In this document: positions 10,926 to 21,693 of the stretch, piece after piece | How the letters are laid out: the number at the start of each line of letters is the position of its first letter | How positions within the stretch are numbered: position 1 is the first letter of the stretch | Origin: Zasmidium citrigriseum | Taxonomy: Eukaryota > Ascomycota > Dothideomycetes > Mycosphaerellales > Mycosphaerellaceae | Reading direction: 5' to 3' | Assembly (NCBI GenBank): GCA_002786025.1 | Contig: NHNW01000005.1 | Location: forward strand, 682,001 to 746,000 | DNA length: 64,000 bases | The notes under the pieces: model-generated | Database searches by the model: none | Told to the model about the DNA's origin: nothing | What the model saw: the letters and a program-made list of their open reading frames with translations, nothing else | Made by a program: the position numbers and the translations under genes

Positions 10926-13900
10926 TATAGGTACCCTATAATATACTATTCTTGTCTTCTCTACGCCCCTCTAGGCTATACCTTTATACTTTTAGCATAA
11001 GAGCCCTTGAATAGCGGGTAGTAATAGTACTAGTGTGTTATTTTCAACTCTATATTCCCCTTTCCTTATGTTACAATCCCCTATTCTTAGGGCGCGAACC
11101 CTTTAGAAGCCTACCCGGCCCTTTCCTACCTATTCTTAGCTAGTCTAGTCTAGTCTAACCCTTTATCCTTCTTCCTAGCGGCGACTAGCCTAGTCTAAGG
11201 GTTTATACCTTCTTAAGTATACTCTAGTATATATAGTGTATCTCTTAACGCCTAATTAATTAAGCTCTACGAAATATCTTATTTTTATGTATTTAGCGGC
11301 GCTTCCTTAGCCCTCTACGCCGCTTATAGCCCCCTTTCCCCGACTCCCTAGCTACTCTAGCCTTATATACCTTTATAGCTACCTCGCTAATATATACTAC
11401 TAGCTCCTAACTATCTTTATCGCTCTCGTAGCCCTCCTAGGCTACTAGGTACTCCTAGTTGCCTAAGGAGTCGACGCGCTAGCCCTTAATAGTCTATACG
11501 TCGTATTCCTCCTTTAGTTCCGCGTTATATCTTATTACCTCCTACTACGGCCTAGACCTATCGAGGTCGGCCTTCTCTAGTAGCGATACGTAGAAGGTTA
11601 GGTAGATCTTTATACTATCGGGTAGATCTAGGGTATATACTACCTTATTTACTATATAGGCGATTAGGAACGGGCTAAGGTACTTATAGTCTAGCTTCCT
11701 ACTTAGCCTCGCCGTCTTAATATTACGGTTAGATAGGTAGACTATATCGCCTACGTTAAACCCTACGTCTAGATACCGCTTATCGTACTACTTAGCCTAT
11801 ATTCTCTTAACCCTCCTTAGTCTCTCCTAGAGAGCCTTCTACGTAGCTAGTAACTAGTCCGCTATAGCCTCCGCCTTAGTACTACTAGACTAGACTAGCC
11901 CTATCTACGGCTAGTTTACCCTTCGCGGGTCCCTAACTTAGTTCGCCTAGAAAGGGGTAACGCTAGTAGATTCGTTCTAGGTATCGTTGTATACGAATTC
12001 TACTAACGAGAGTAGTCTAGCCTAGTTATCCTCCTCGTAGTTATAATACGTATAGAGGTACTACTCTAGCGTCTAGTTCTAGCGCTCCGTCTAGCTATTA
12101 GTTTAGGGATAGAACGCTATACTAAGCTTCCTCTTAATCCCTAGGTAGGCGTAGAGAGTACTCTAGAACTTCGAGGTTAAGATTAGGCCCTAGTTAGAGG
12201 TAATAGAGCGCGGTTTACTGTAGAGCCTCTATACTTCGCGAAGGAATAGGTCCGCTAGCCCCTCGGTAATAATATCCTTCTAGTATAGGATATAGTAGGC
12301 TATCTTAGTAAAGCGGTCTATAACTACGAGAATCGAATCGTATACCTGCCCTAATAGGCTACTCGAGGGTAGGTCTGTAATAAAATCGAGCGTTAGGTCT
12401 TCCTATAGCTTATTCGGTAGCGGCTTAGCGTGTAGCTTACTATATAGAGCGTAGCGCCTAGGTTTTGCCTATTCGTAGGCCTTATAGGTACGTATATAGT
12501 CCTTAATATACTTACGTATCTTTAGCTAGTAGAACGCTCTCTAGGCTAGCTCGATCGTCCTCTTAAATCCAAAATAGCTACCTAGGGGGTCGTTGTAGTA
12601 TTCCTATAGTACCCTAAGTCGGTCCGCGCCTTTAGGTATATATAGGCGCCCCTTCTACTATAGTACGTCGCTATCGTCCTTCTAATAGCGCTTCTATAGT
12701 AAGTCCTCGCTTTCCGTAAGGGCCTTCTAGAGCTTCCTAGCGCCCTCGTTAGCTAGTAGGCTTAACCTAGCGGTATCTACCTAAGACTAGGCGTAATCTT
12801 CCCCCTATACGTAAGTCTTCGGGCCCTTAGTAGCCTCCTACGCTAGGACTCGCCTCGAAGTAGCCCCTACGAACCTCCGTTAGAGGTAGTCTAGGCTCTA
12901 CTAACCCTCCTCTTTAGTCGCCTACTACTCTAAATAACCCTTAGTATTATAGTCTAAGCGCCTACTAAGGGCGTCTACGGCCCTATTAGCCTTCCTAGGC
13001 TAATATACGACCCTAAAATCGATATACACTAACTATTCCGCCTAGCGAACCTACCGTCTTAATAGCGCCTTAGTCGTTATAAACACCCTAAGGTTATAGT
13101 AGTCCGTAAGGAGCTTAACCTAGTATCTTAATCCCTCGAGGTAGTAGCGGAAATATTTAAAGGTAGCTACGACGGCTAGAAGTTCCCTATCGTAGGTATC
13201 GTAGTTCCGCTCTATAGTAGATATCTTCTTCGAGAAGAATCCTATAGGATACTACTATAATTTGCCCTCGTGTTCGTACTACTAGCTTAGGACTCTAGAT
13301 ATAGTGTACCTAGAGGTATTAGTCTCGACACGAATAGGCTTCTCTAGGTTAAAATAGCGTAGTATAGGCGCGGATACGAACGCCTACTTAAGTTACTCGA
13401 ACGCTACCTAAGCTTCGCTATCGAGGTCTAGGTACTTCGATTCTTCTCTCTTCCGCGCTCTACTTAGCGAGCTTCCCTTAGTATAGCAGTTTAGGGGCGT
13501 AGCGAGGTAGAAGAAGGCCTATACGAAGCGGTAGTAGTAATTCGCGAAGCTAATAAAGACCCTAATGTCCCTTACTAACGCTAGTATAGGCTATTCTTAG
13601 ACTACCCTAACCCTCTCTAGGTTAACTACGACACCTTCCCTACTTACTACGAACCCGAGGAAGTCTATACTAGACTAGTAGAACTCGCATTTCGAGAGCT
13701 TAGCGTATAACTTATACCTTCTTAGCCTCGACAACACCTAGTTAATATATTCTTCGTGTTCCTCCTTAGTCTTAGAGAAGATAAGGATGTCGTCTAAGTA
13801 GACTACGTAGAATACGTCTAGTAGGTCTGCTAGGGCGCGATTAATGTACCCTTAGAAGAAGGCTAGGGTATTACTAAGCCCGAATAGTATTACTATATAC

Positions 13901-16174
13901 TTAAAATAGCTATATCTAGTCTAGAATACGGTCTTCTACTCGTCGCCCTCGCGAATCCTAATATAGTAGTAGGCGTTATAGACGTCTAGCTTAGAGAAGT
14001 ATTAGTAGTCGGCTAGCTAGTCTAGCGACTCCTAGATTAATAGTAGAGGGTGTCGGTTCTTAACCGTAATCGTATTAAGCCCCCTATAGTCTATATAGAG
14101 CTAGAGCGTACTATCCTTCTTCTTCGCGAAGAGAATACCTACGCCCGCGGGCGAGGTAGAGTACTAGATATACCCTCTCTCGAGATTAGTACGAATATAG
14201 TCCCTAAGTACGGCTAATTCGGCCTCTAATAACAGATAGAGTAGCCCCTAAGAGGGCTCCTTACCCTCCTCTGTATCTATAGCGAGGTTATCTAGCCTAT
14301 ACTCGGGCAATTCTATACCTTTCTCCGTTAAGAATACGTTAGCGTATTCCCTATAGGCCTATAGTAGCCCTTCGAGCTTAATCTTGCCCGTACTAGCTAT
14401 AATCCTCGCCGCTAGGATATATATCGGTATAGCGGTATCTCTCGCTAGGCTAGCGAAGGCCTTAGCTAATACTATACCTACTCTTCGCTATCGAGAGCCG
14501 CGCTTGCTTCTCTAGTATATAGTCTTAGTAAAGAAGTCTATACTCGGGTTGTACTACTCTAGCTATAGTATACCTAGAACGAGCTAGTATCTATAAATAG
14601 CGCTATACTCTAGGGAGGTTAGGTAGCTCTACGCCTTACCTACGGAGTCGCTAACCTTTAATAGTACCCTACTAATCCTATAGGTTTGTAGACGCTATCT
14701 ATTAAGGGCCGCTATAGGCGCGGAGGCTTCCTTAGTAGGTTGGATCTATAGCTCCTTAGCTAGTCTAGTATAGATAAAACTACTATTAGCGCTACTATTA
14801 ACGAGAGCCTTAACGACTCTACCCTCGCCTAGTCCTTAGACCTCGACCTCTACCTTAATTAGGCTATAAAGGAACTACTTCCGCTTCCGGCCTAGCTCTA
14901 CTAGGTAGCGCTCTTCCTCGCTATAATAGATATAGCCTACTACCCTCTATTCTACTAGGTAGGGGCCTAGCCTTCCCCCGACGATAGCTTATCGCCCTAC
15001 TTTAGGAGACTAGCGTTTAGATACCGATCCTACTTATAGCCTACTTAGCGACAATTATAGTAGGTTGGAGGGTCGCTCTTACGGTAGGGTACCTTCGCTA
15101 GCCCTTCCTACGTAGCGCCTACCCTCCTCTCGCTACTATCTCCGCTACCTCTACGCCTCTTTAGCGAAGGATCGTCCCTCGTAGAGCCGCGCTTAGTGCC
15201 TCTCCTCTCGCCCTTATTCTTCCTAAACTCCTTACGCTCCTCTACGGTAACCTTAGCTAAGCGGTAGTATTTACTAGCCTAGTCTTCGGCCTCCGCTAGC
15301 GTCTTAGGCTTAGTAGGGAATACGCTTAGCCTCTAGCGTACGTCGTAGCCTAGCGCGGAGTAGAAATCTCGGATCTGTATATCTTACTAGTCCTCGCCTA
15401 GCTTAGACTAGTCTATACGTATCTCCTCTAGTAGGGCGCTAAGCGTCTTACTACCCTAAGAGGCCTCCTTTAGCCTATTATAGGCGCGCTACTAGCGTTC
15501 TTCTTCCGAGCCTATAGAGTTTAGTATTACCTCCTGTATAACGGCCTAGGTAATAGGCTCCTTAAGCGTCCTCTTATAGACGTACTAGTACGTCTACTTC
15601 TCGACTAATATATACTCGTCCGCCCTATCTACTTTATAGTCTTCTCTACCCTTAAACCCTACGAAGCGTTAGAAGTCTCGCTCTAATGCTCGCTCCTAAT
15701 CGTTAAAGTTTAACTAGCTAGACCTATCGAAGATAGGGGGTTCCTTTCCCTTAGGTAAACTACCCGAGCGTACGTCCTCTATAGCGCTAGGTAGGACGAT
15801 AGCGGCCCTAGCTACGCTGGTCTACTCTAGGCGAGCCGTTTTAGCCTTAAGCCTCGCGATCTTCGCCTCTTCTCTCGCCTCGGCGAGGCGGAGGTTACGT
15901 AGTATAGCGCGAGCCTATTCGCGAGCTATCTCCCTCTAGATCTACTCTTTAAGAGGCTCCTCTAGTTAGGTCTAGCTTTCGCTATCTAACCTGGGCCTAC
16001 CTATCGGGTCGTCTATCTAGGCCTCCCCTACGCTAGTCTAGCCTTCTAGCTAGCTACTAGTACCCTATAGGGTCTCGTCGCTCGCTAGCGTACTAGCGCT
16101 AGCCTTACCGGCGGAGCGCGCTAATCGGGATATTACTATTCTAGCTTCGTTATACGTAGAAAGATCGATTCGCG

Positions 16175-16374
16175 TATAAGGTTTAGGTAGGAAGCTATAG
16201 GTAAAAGCGAGAATAGCAATATACGAGTGAAAATAGTACGACTCGAATCGATAGAGAAGTCGAAAGGAGAGAGAGGTCGAATCTAGAGAAAACCTTGTAT
16301 ACGCTAAGGCTAGCTAGGCCTAGAATTAGCTAGGCTAGCCGCGGGCTTCGTTACGTAGGCCTAGGCTCGTAATA
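16175..16374 (-). repeat. 5' LTR of chromovirus copy 2
   Basis: A 200-bp repeat with the same ends as the left LTR, immediately followed by TTAAG. Gag lies just to its left on the minus strand. No tRNA primer-binding site was obvious, which would fit a self-priming element or RIP damage. Confidence 0.93.
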
Positions 16375-16379
16375 TTAAG
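16375..16379. repeat. Target-site duplication (right) of chromovirus copy 2
   Basis: TTAAG, identical to 9547-9551. Confidence 0.85.
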
Positions 16380-17900
16380 ATAGCTTAACGCTAGGGAAGA
16401 GTAGATAGAGTCGGCTAGCGTATCGCTAGCGTAGAGCCTAAGCCGCGATAGTATACTTCTCGCTAATAGCCTCGTATTTATCCCTAAGGATCTAGCTCTA
16501 AAGGCTAAGATTATAGAACGTAACTATAATAATCTAAGCGCGGGTTACTTTAGGGAAGCTAAGTTAGAGAAGGCTTTACGCTATAAGTACTACTAGCGAG
16601 ACTTTACTAAAGATATCTAGACGTATATTAAGTATTACGATATCTACTAGCGTAATAAGTATAAGACGTATAAGCTATATAGTAAGTTAAGCTTATTATA
16701 AATACTCGAGCCTAACGAGATACTATCTTACTAGAGTATAGACTTTATCGTTAGCTTACTACTAGCGTAAAGCTAGCGAGGAGTCGTTAATATAATCCTT
16801 ATTATTATTAATAGGCTATCTAAGCTATCTATCTTTATACTAGTAGATTCTACTATTATAGCTACTAAGCTTACTAACGTCGTTAAGAAGGAGTTAATTA
16901 CGCGGTTTAGTTTACTAGTATCGATCGTTTCGGATTAAGGAAGCCTATTTACGAGTTCCTTCTAGTCTTTACTACTATAGAGGTAAAAGGTAAAACGCTA
17001 GCTTTCTACCGCCTTCTACCTATAGACTAACGGTTAGATAGAACGAACGAATTAAATACTAGAAACCTATCTATAATACTTTATTAACTACTACTAAGAC
17101 AACTAGGCCTATTAGCTAATATAGGCTAAGTTCGCGTAGAATAACGCCTAGTACGCTTCGCTAAAGTTAACCCTATTTTACGCTATATATATAAAGTATA
17201 TATAAGCGCCTAGTAATAAGGACGTTACTACGGGAGAGAGAGATAAACCTCTACCCCCTATAGTTAAGGAACGAGCTAAATAGCTAGTAAAGGTCTAAGA
17301 GGAACTATAAGAAAACCTAGTCTACGCTAGCGAGTACTAAGCGAAGTACTATAATAAGAAGTATAAACCCTACTCGTTTAAAGCTAGCGAGAAGGTAATA
17401 TTAAGCTCGCGAAACCTCTACTCCTTATAGCTAAAGAAGAAATTTAGCGCTAAATTTATTAGACCTTTTAAAGTACTAGAACGAGTTAGCCTCTAAGTAT
17501 ACTACTTAAAGCTACTAATAAGCCTACGAGCTATCTACCCTATATTCTATATATTACTACTTAAACTATATTACGAAGGCAATAGTATATAGCCGCCGCT
17601 AGAGAAGATTAACGGCGCTAAAGAATATTAAGTCGAAGAGATACTTAAGAAGAGTTAGAAGAAAGGAAAGGCTTACTAGCTTATTAAATAGAAGGGCTAC
17701 GGCTATAAGGAGAATACCTAGGAGCTAGTAGAAAACCTATAGAACGCTAGTAAGGCGCTAGAAACCTTCCTAAAGAAGAACCTAACTCTTAATACTTTAA
17801 AGAAAAGGAAAGATAGTAAGGCTAAAAATAGTAAAGATTTAGGACCGCCTAAAAAACGGCTACGCGTAAAGCTAGCGTAACGCTATCGCTAATATAGAGG
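16375..17900 (+). mobile_element. Outer Ty3/gypsy chromovirus, right part (integrase and chromodomain)
   Basis: Continuation of the plus-strand element interrupted at 9551. The integrase zinc-binding region is at about 16,510-16,660 (KYYDIY then RNK; family Cys and His codons appear as Tyr, as TGT to TAT would give). The catalytic core keeps SIDFIV near 16,739 and IVSD-stop-GSLFTS near 16,925. NGQIERTN near 17,030 is the usual NGQTER segment. The C-terminal chromodomain spans about 17,618-17,765, with EEIL, LIK-stop-KGYG and ENT-stop-EL corresponding to the VEEIL, LVKWKGYG and ENTWEP signatures of chromoviruses. A basic tail ends near 17,900. No 3' LTR was found, since no copy of the left-hand sequence appears to the right, so the right boundary is approximate. 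Confidence 0.88.
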
Positions 17901-18039
17901 GCTAAAGCCTAGATATAGAAGAACGCCTAGGAACTAATTATTATCTTTACCTTTACCTATCTTCGTATTAGAATCTAACTTCTTACTCTCCTTAGTAGAA
18001 CCCTCGCGAATCGCTATCTCTACGGCTATAACTACCTAA

Positions 18040-18760
18040 TTAATATTTATTATCTCGACCTTTAGCGCGTTTAAGGCGTAAACGATCTCTCTACTCTACT
18101 ACTTAATCGTATCCTCGATATAAACTAATAAACTACTACTACTAGCTACTAGCGTAAAGCTAGCGCTACCTTAGCTTCTCTTCTTCTTAGGCGTAGCCTA
18201 AGTACCCTAACTCTCGCTATCTTTATATATATACCCCTAGAACTTATTATATACTATAAATATCTACTTAGCTAACTCTTTAGCCTCCTCTTTATTAACG
18301 CTACTATCCGTAGAGAACGCTACTAACTCGAAGTCTTTACGCGTACTAACTAAAGCGTAGACGAGCTAAGTTATATACTCGTTAGGATAGAACTAGAAGA
18401 AGGTTAGTAAGCGTAAAGCTAGGGGAACGATAGAGGAATATACTAGCTTATACGTCTTATTAGTAAGCGAGTAGAGGAAGTACTTAACGTACCTAGGCTT
18501 CTTCTTAATATACTTTAGCGTAGTAAAGTTAGCGTAACTATCGTAGTACGCCTAGTAGGTAAACTAGATCTAGCGAGTAAGGTAGGAGAGGTATATAGTA
18601 ATATTCTACTCGATAGCGTTCTTAGCGAGGCTACGGATTCTCGCCTTTAATAAGCTAGCGTAGTTAGCGGCGTCTAGCTCGGGTTTCTCGTTAGGGATAG
18701 CTAAGTAGCTCTTCTTTATAAAGCTATTAGGCGCGTAGGCGTTATAGTAGTTAAGGTACG
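18040..18760 (-). pseudogene. RIP-degraded antisense reading frame downstream of the outer chromovirus
   Basis: On the minus strand one frame is coherent over several hundred bases, with stretches such as ASLLKARIRSLAKNAIE, YIKKKPRYVKYFLYSLTNK and FELVAFSTDSSVNKEEAKEL. It is broken only by TAG or TAA codons at likely former Trp or Gln positions. It is antisense to the chromovirus pol and lies just beyond its chromodomain, the same relative place as the antisense gene in the inner element. I do not recognise the protein, and its true ends are not determined. Confidence 0.45.
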
Positions 18761-19859
18761 GTTCGTTAGCTTAATTCTTAATAAAGGCTACTATAACCCT
18801 AGAGGCGTAAAAGGAGATAAACTCGAGAGTCGCTAGCTTATCGATAGGAGAGGAGTAGTTAGGCTAGGTACTAAGTATAATAGGCTAGGTAAGGCTAGGG
18901 AAAGTAGAAGTAGAGGAGATAGTCGTATCGATAGCGTTATTCTAGAGGGCTAATAGCGTAATAGTAGTACTATTAAGGCTAGGGCCTTTAGGGGTCTCGT
19001 TAGATATAATAATATTAATAGGCGTAAAGCTAGCGATATTAATAGTATTATTATAGTAAGGCTTAAAGCTAGCGGGTAGAAGAGGAGAAGAGTAGAGTAA
19101 GGAGAGAAGATAGTAAGGCGTAGGGGGTAGGTAGTTATTAAAAGCTTAAAGGAAGAAGATTCTTCTAGCTAGTAGAAGTTCTCTTATACCCTCGTAGCCT
19201 ATATATAAACGCTAGCTTATTACGCGCTTTACTATCTTTATAGGTAGTAAAGGGAAAGTAGGTAAGATTTATTTATATTCTATAAAGGGTCTACGAGCTT
19301 CGCTAGCTTACTACTACGAAACTACTATATCTAATACTAGATTTTATATCTAAGTAAATAGATAAATCCTTACCTAACTTCGTATTTAATCCCTACGTAG
19401 GTTCGTAGGTTATTAGCGGCGGATAGCTAGCGCTATAGATATCTATATAATAATAGGGTTATTATCTAGGGAGGAGGAGGTATTTATAAGGGTAGCTTTA
19501 CTCTAGTAAAGTTAGTCTAAGGAATACCTTAGGCAATAAGCCTATAGAGCGCTAGCTTAGCGCCTATAGTACTTTTTATACTATACTTTAGATACTCTTC
19601 CTTCCTTAGTTATTAGTCTAAGTCGTATCTAAGGGATACCTTTACCTACCGTCGTTTCTATAGCTATTCGCTTTCGTTACGTAACCTAACCTACGTATCT
19701 AGGTAAAGCCTAATACTTTCTTCTTTAACTCCTACTCCTAGATATTTATATTCTCTACGAGGAGTATCTAGCTAGTATAATATAAGCTATAAACACCTAT
19801 ATTATTTAAGCCTATAATAATACGACGCTTAATACTAGTAAGTATCTACTACCTATTAG

Positions 19860-21020
19860 TACGAAATAATATATAAGAAGTAACGGCTACTACTACTACT
19901 ATAGCCGCGATAGTACTTACGAAGTATATAACGACCGCCTTTAGCTACTATAAAGAGCTCTTAGTTACGAGTATATAGACGACTATATAGGTAATTATAG
20001 TAATACGCTTACGAACTATCTTACGCGGATCCTTATACCTATAGTTCTAGTAATACGTCTACTCTATACGACGGTTCTATAATAGCTTAAATATTATCTT
20101 ATACTAGTCTAGAGCCTTCTCCTTAACTAGGTTAATAATAGTATTTAGATCTAGCGTCTAGCGGCTACGCTCTACTAGAAAGTAATCTCTAAAGAACTTA
20201 AAGCTAATAAGGCTCTTTAATCTATTACGTATCTTACGTAGGGAGATATACTACTCGTCTAGGAATATCTTAAGGATAGACTTTAAGCGATAGTAGTACT
20301 TCTACCTCTTCTTTAACTCGCCGTCCTAGACCTAGCGATAGATAATCTCTAGAATAGATAATAGACCCTTCTCGATAGCCGCTATAACCTACTAGAAGTA
20401 TTATTTACGCTCCGCTTCGTTAGCCTTAGTATCGCCCTTAGAGTCTACCTTACTTCTAGCTATACCTTATATAGCGATTCTAGTACTCGCTCTTATCTAT
20501 CTACTAGCTAGAGCTTACTAATTATCTTCCTCTTCCTTAGAGTCTTCTTCGTTAGACTCTTCTTCGTTAGACTCTTCCTCTTAGTTACTAATATCCTTAA
20601 TCTCGAGGTTAAATCTATCTATATAACTAGGACGAGTATCTAGTAGCTCTAGCTCTTCCTCGAAATCGTCTAAAGGTTACTCTTAGTATATTACTAGCGC
20701 CTTCGTACGCTTCGACTAATAAGGCTCTAGCTACTACTACTCCTATTACTCCTCGCTACCTATAGCTATACTAAGTTACTTAGCTATCTCTAGACTAAAG
20801 TCGGAAGCTAGAGGATTTAGATTTAGATCTAGAGTATTAAGGTTCGATTTAGATAGTAAATTAGTAACCTACTAGACTTCGTTCTCTTCGCTAGTTAGAC
20901 TACTTAATAGTAGGTTTAATAGCCTAGATAAACTACTATCTAGCGGGTTATTACCTATCTTAGTATTAGAGTCTAGATTTATAGTAATACGATAGCCTTA
21001 AACTAGATCTAATAGGTGCT
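19860..21020 (-). pseudogene. RIP-degraded gene for an acidic protein with one membrane segment
   Basis: A minus-strand ghost frame running about 1.1 kb. From the N-terminal side it reads a polar region (NLDSNTKIGNNPLDSSLSRL), an acidic tract near 20,525-20,585 (EEESNEEESNEEDSKEEE, with Asn where RIP would convert Asp codons), a basic Tyr-rich stretch (SLRKIRNRLKSLISFKFF, NYRYKDPRKIVRKR), then a hydrophobic segment near 19,870-19,940 (AIVVVVAVTSYILF). All interruptions are TAG or TAA. No retrotransposon domain is visible, so this may be a former host gene or an unclassified transposon gene. It lies between the chromovirus and the intact genes. Confidence 0.5.
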
Positions 21021-21579
21021 TCGGCGAATACTAGAGTATCTATAACGACTCGGGCCTCTAGAGACTCTCTAAATATAGCTTATATAATAGCCTAGATTTC
21101 GAGGTTAGTTACTAAACTATTAGACGTAGGCGCGGGTATATAACTACTAAGATAAATAATTAGAATAATTTAGCGACCCTATAGCTAGTCTTAAAATACT
21201 AGATTTCGAAGGTTACTATCGCTACTACTAGCCCTTAGCTTTAAGATTAAGCTAAAGGAGTAGAATTTAGAGATCGTAATAACTCCTAATATATTTAGAC
21301 GAGTTAAAAGAAGGACCTCTAAGTATCTATAGGCTAGTTTCTAGAGGTCGATTTTTAGTAATTATATAGCCTATAGTAAACTAGCTAGGCGTTAGGGAAG
21401 CTAGCTTATACGATAGCCTATATCTCGTTAGCGCCTCGTTAGATTTTTAATTTAATAACGGGGATTATATCGTAATTACCTAAACTATCGCCTCGAGGTA
21501 ATTCTATATACGTATAACGGTTATACTAATATATAGTATTTAATAGCGTATACTTTACACCTAGCGTCCTTAGACTCTC

Positions 21580-21693
21580 GGGGATTAAAAGGGTTAGGTG
21601 CGTCGTAATTAGCTGGCTAAAAAATCCACTAAACCGAATCCGGAAGCCAGCTTCGAAATCACGTGTGCACCCAACTAAAGCATTTTAATCCCC
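21580..21693. other. RIP boundary with imperfect inverted repeat
   Basis: GGGGATTAAAA at 21,580-21,590 is the exact reverse complement of TTTTAATCCCC at 21,683-21,693, and GACTC/GAGTC pairs continue outside. Left of about 21,597, CA and TG are nearly absent; to the right they are frequent. The family A frame begins immediately after the right arm. Confidence 0.55.

Larger units (their letters stand above)
9552..16374 (-). mobile_element. Complete RIP-degraded Ty3/gypsy chromovirus, copy 2
   Basis: A 6,823-bp minus-strand LTR retrotransposon with both LTRs (9552..9752 and 16175..16374) and TTAAG target duplications. Just inside the left LTR lies a polypyrimidine run (about 9,756-9,768), the complement of a polypurine tract, which confirms the orientation. 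RT keeps [10 protein letters not shown] near 13,770-13,800; protease, RNase H, integrase and chromodomain (about 11,380-11,520) follow the order in copy 1. Stops pervade every frame. CA and TG dinucleotides survive more often than in copy 1, for example in the first few hundred bases inside the left LTR, so it has probably passed through fewer RIP cycles. It interrupts the outer chromovirus between RNase H and integrase. Confidence 0.95.

Noticed and set aside
1..21597. Possibility that the start-free block is a centromere or assembly artefact
   Set aside because: Recognisable retrotransposon domains, LTRs and a target duplication explain it. A centromeric role cannot be judged from sequence alone.
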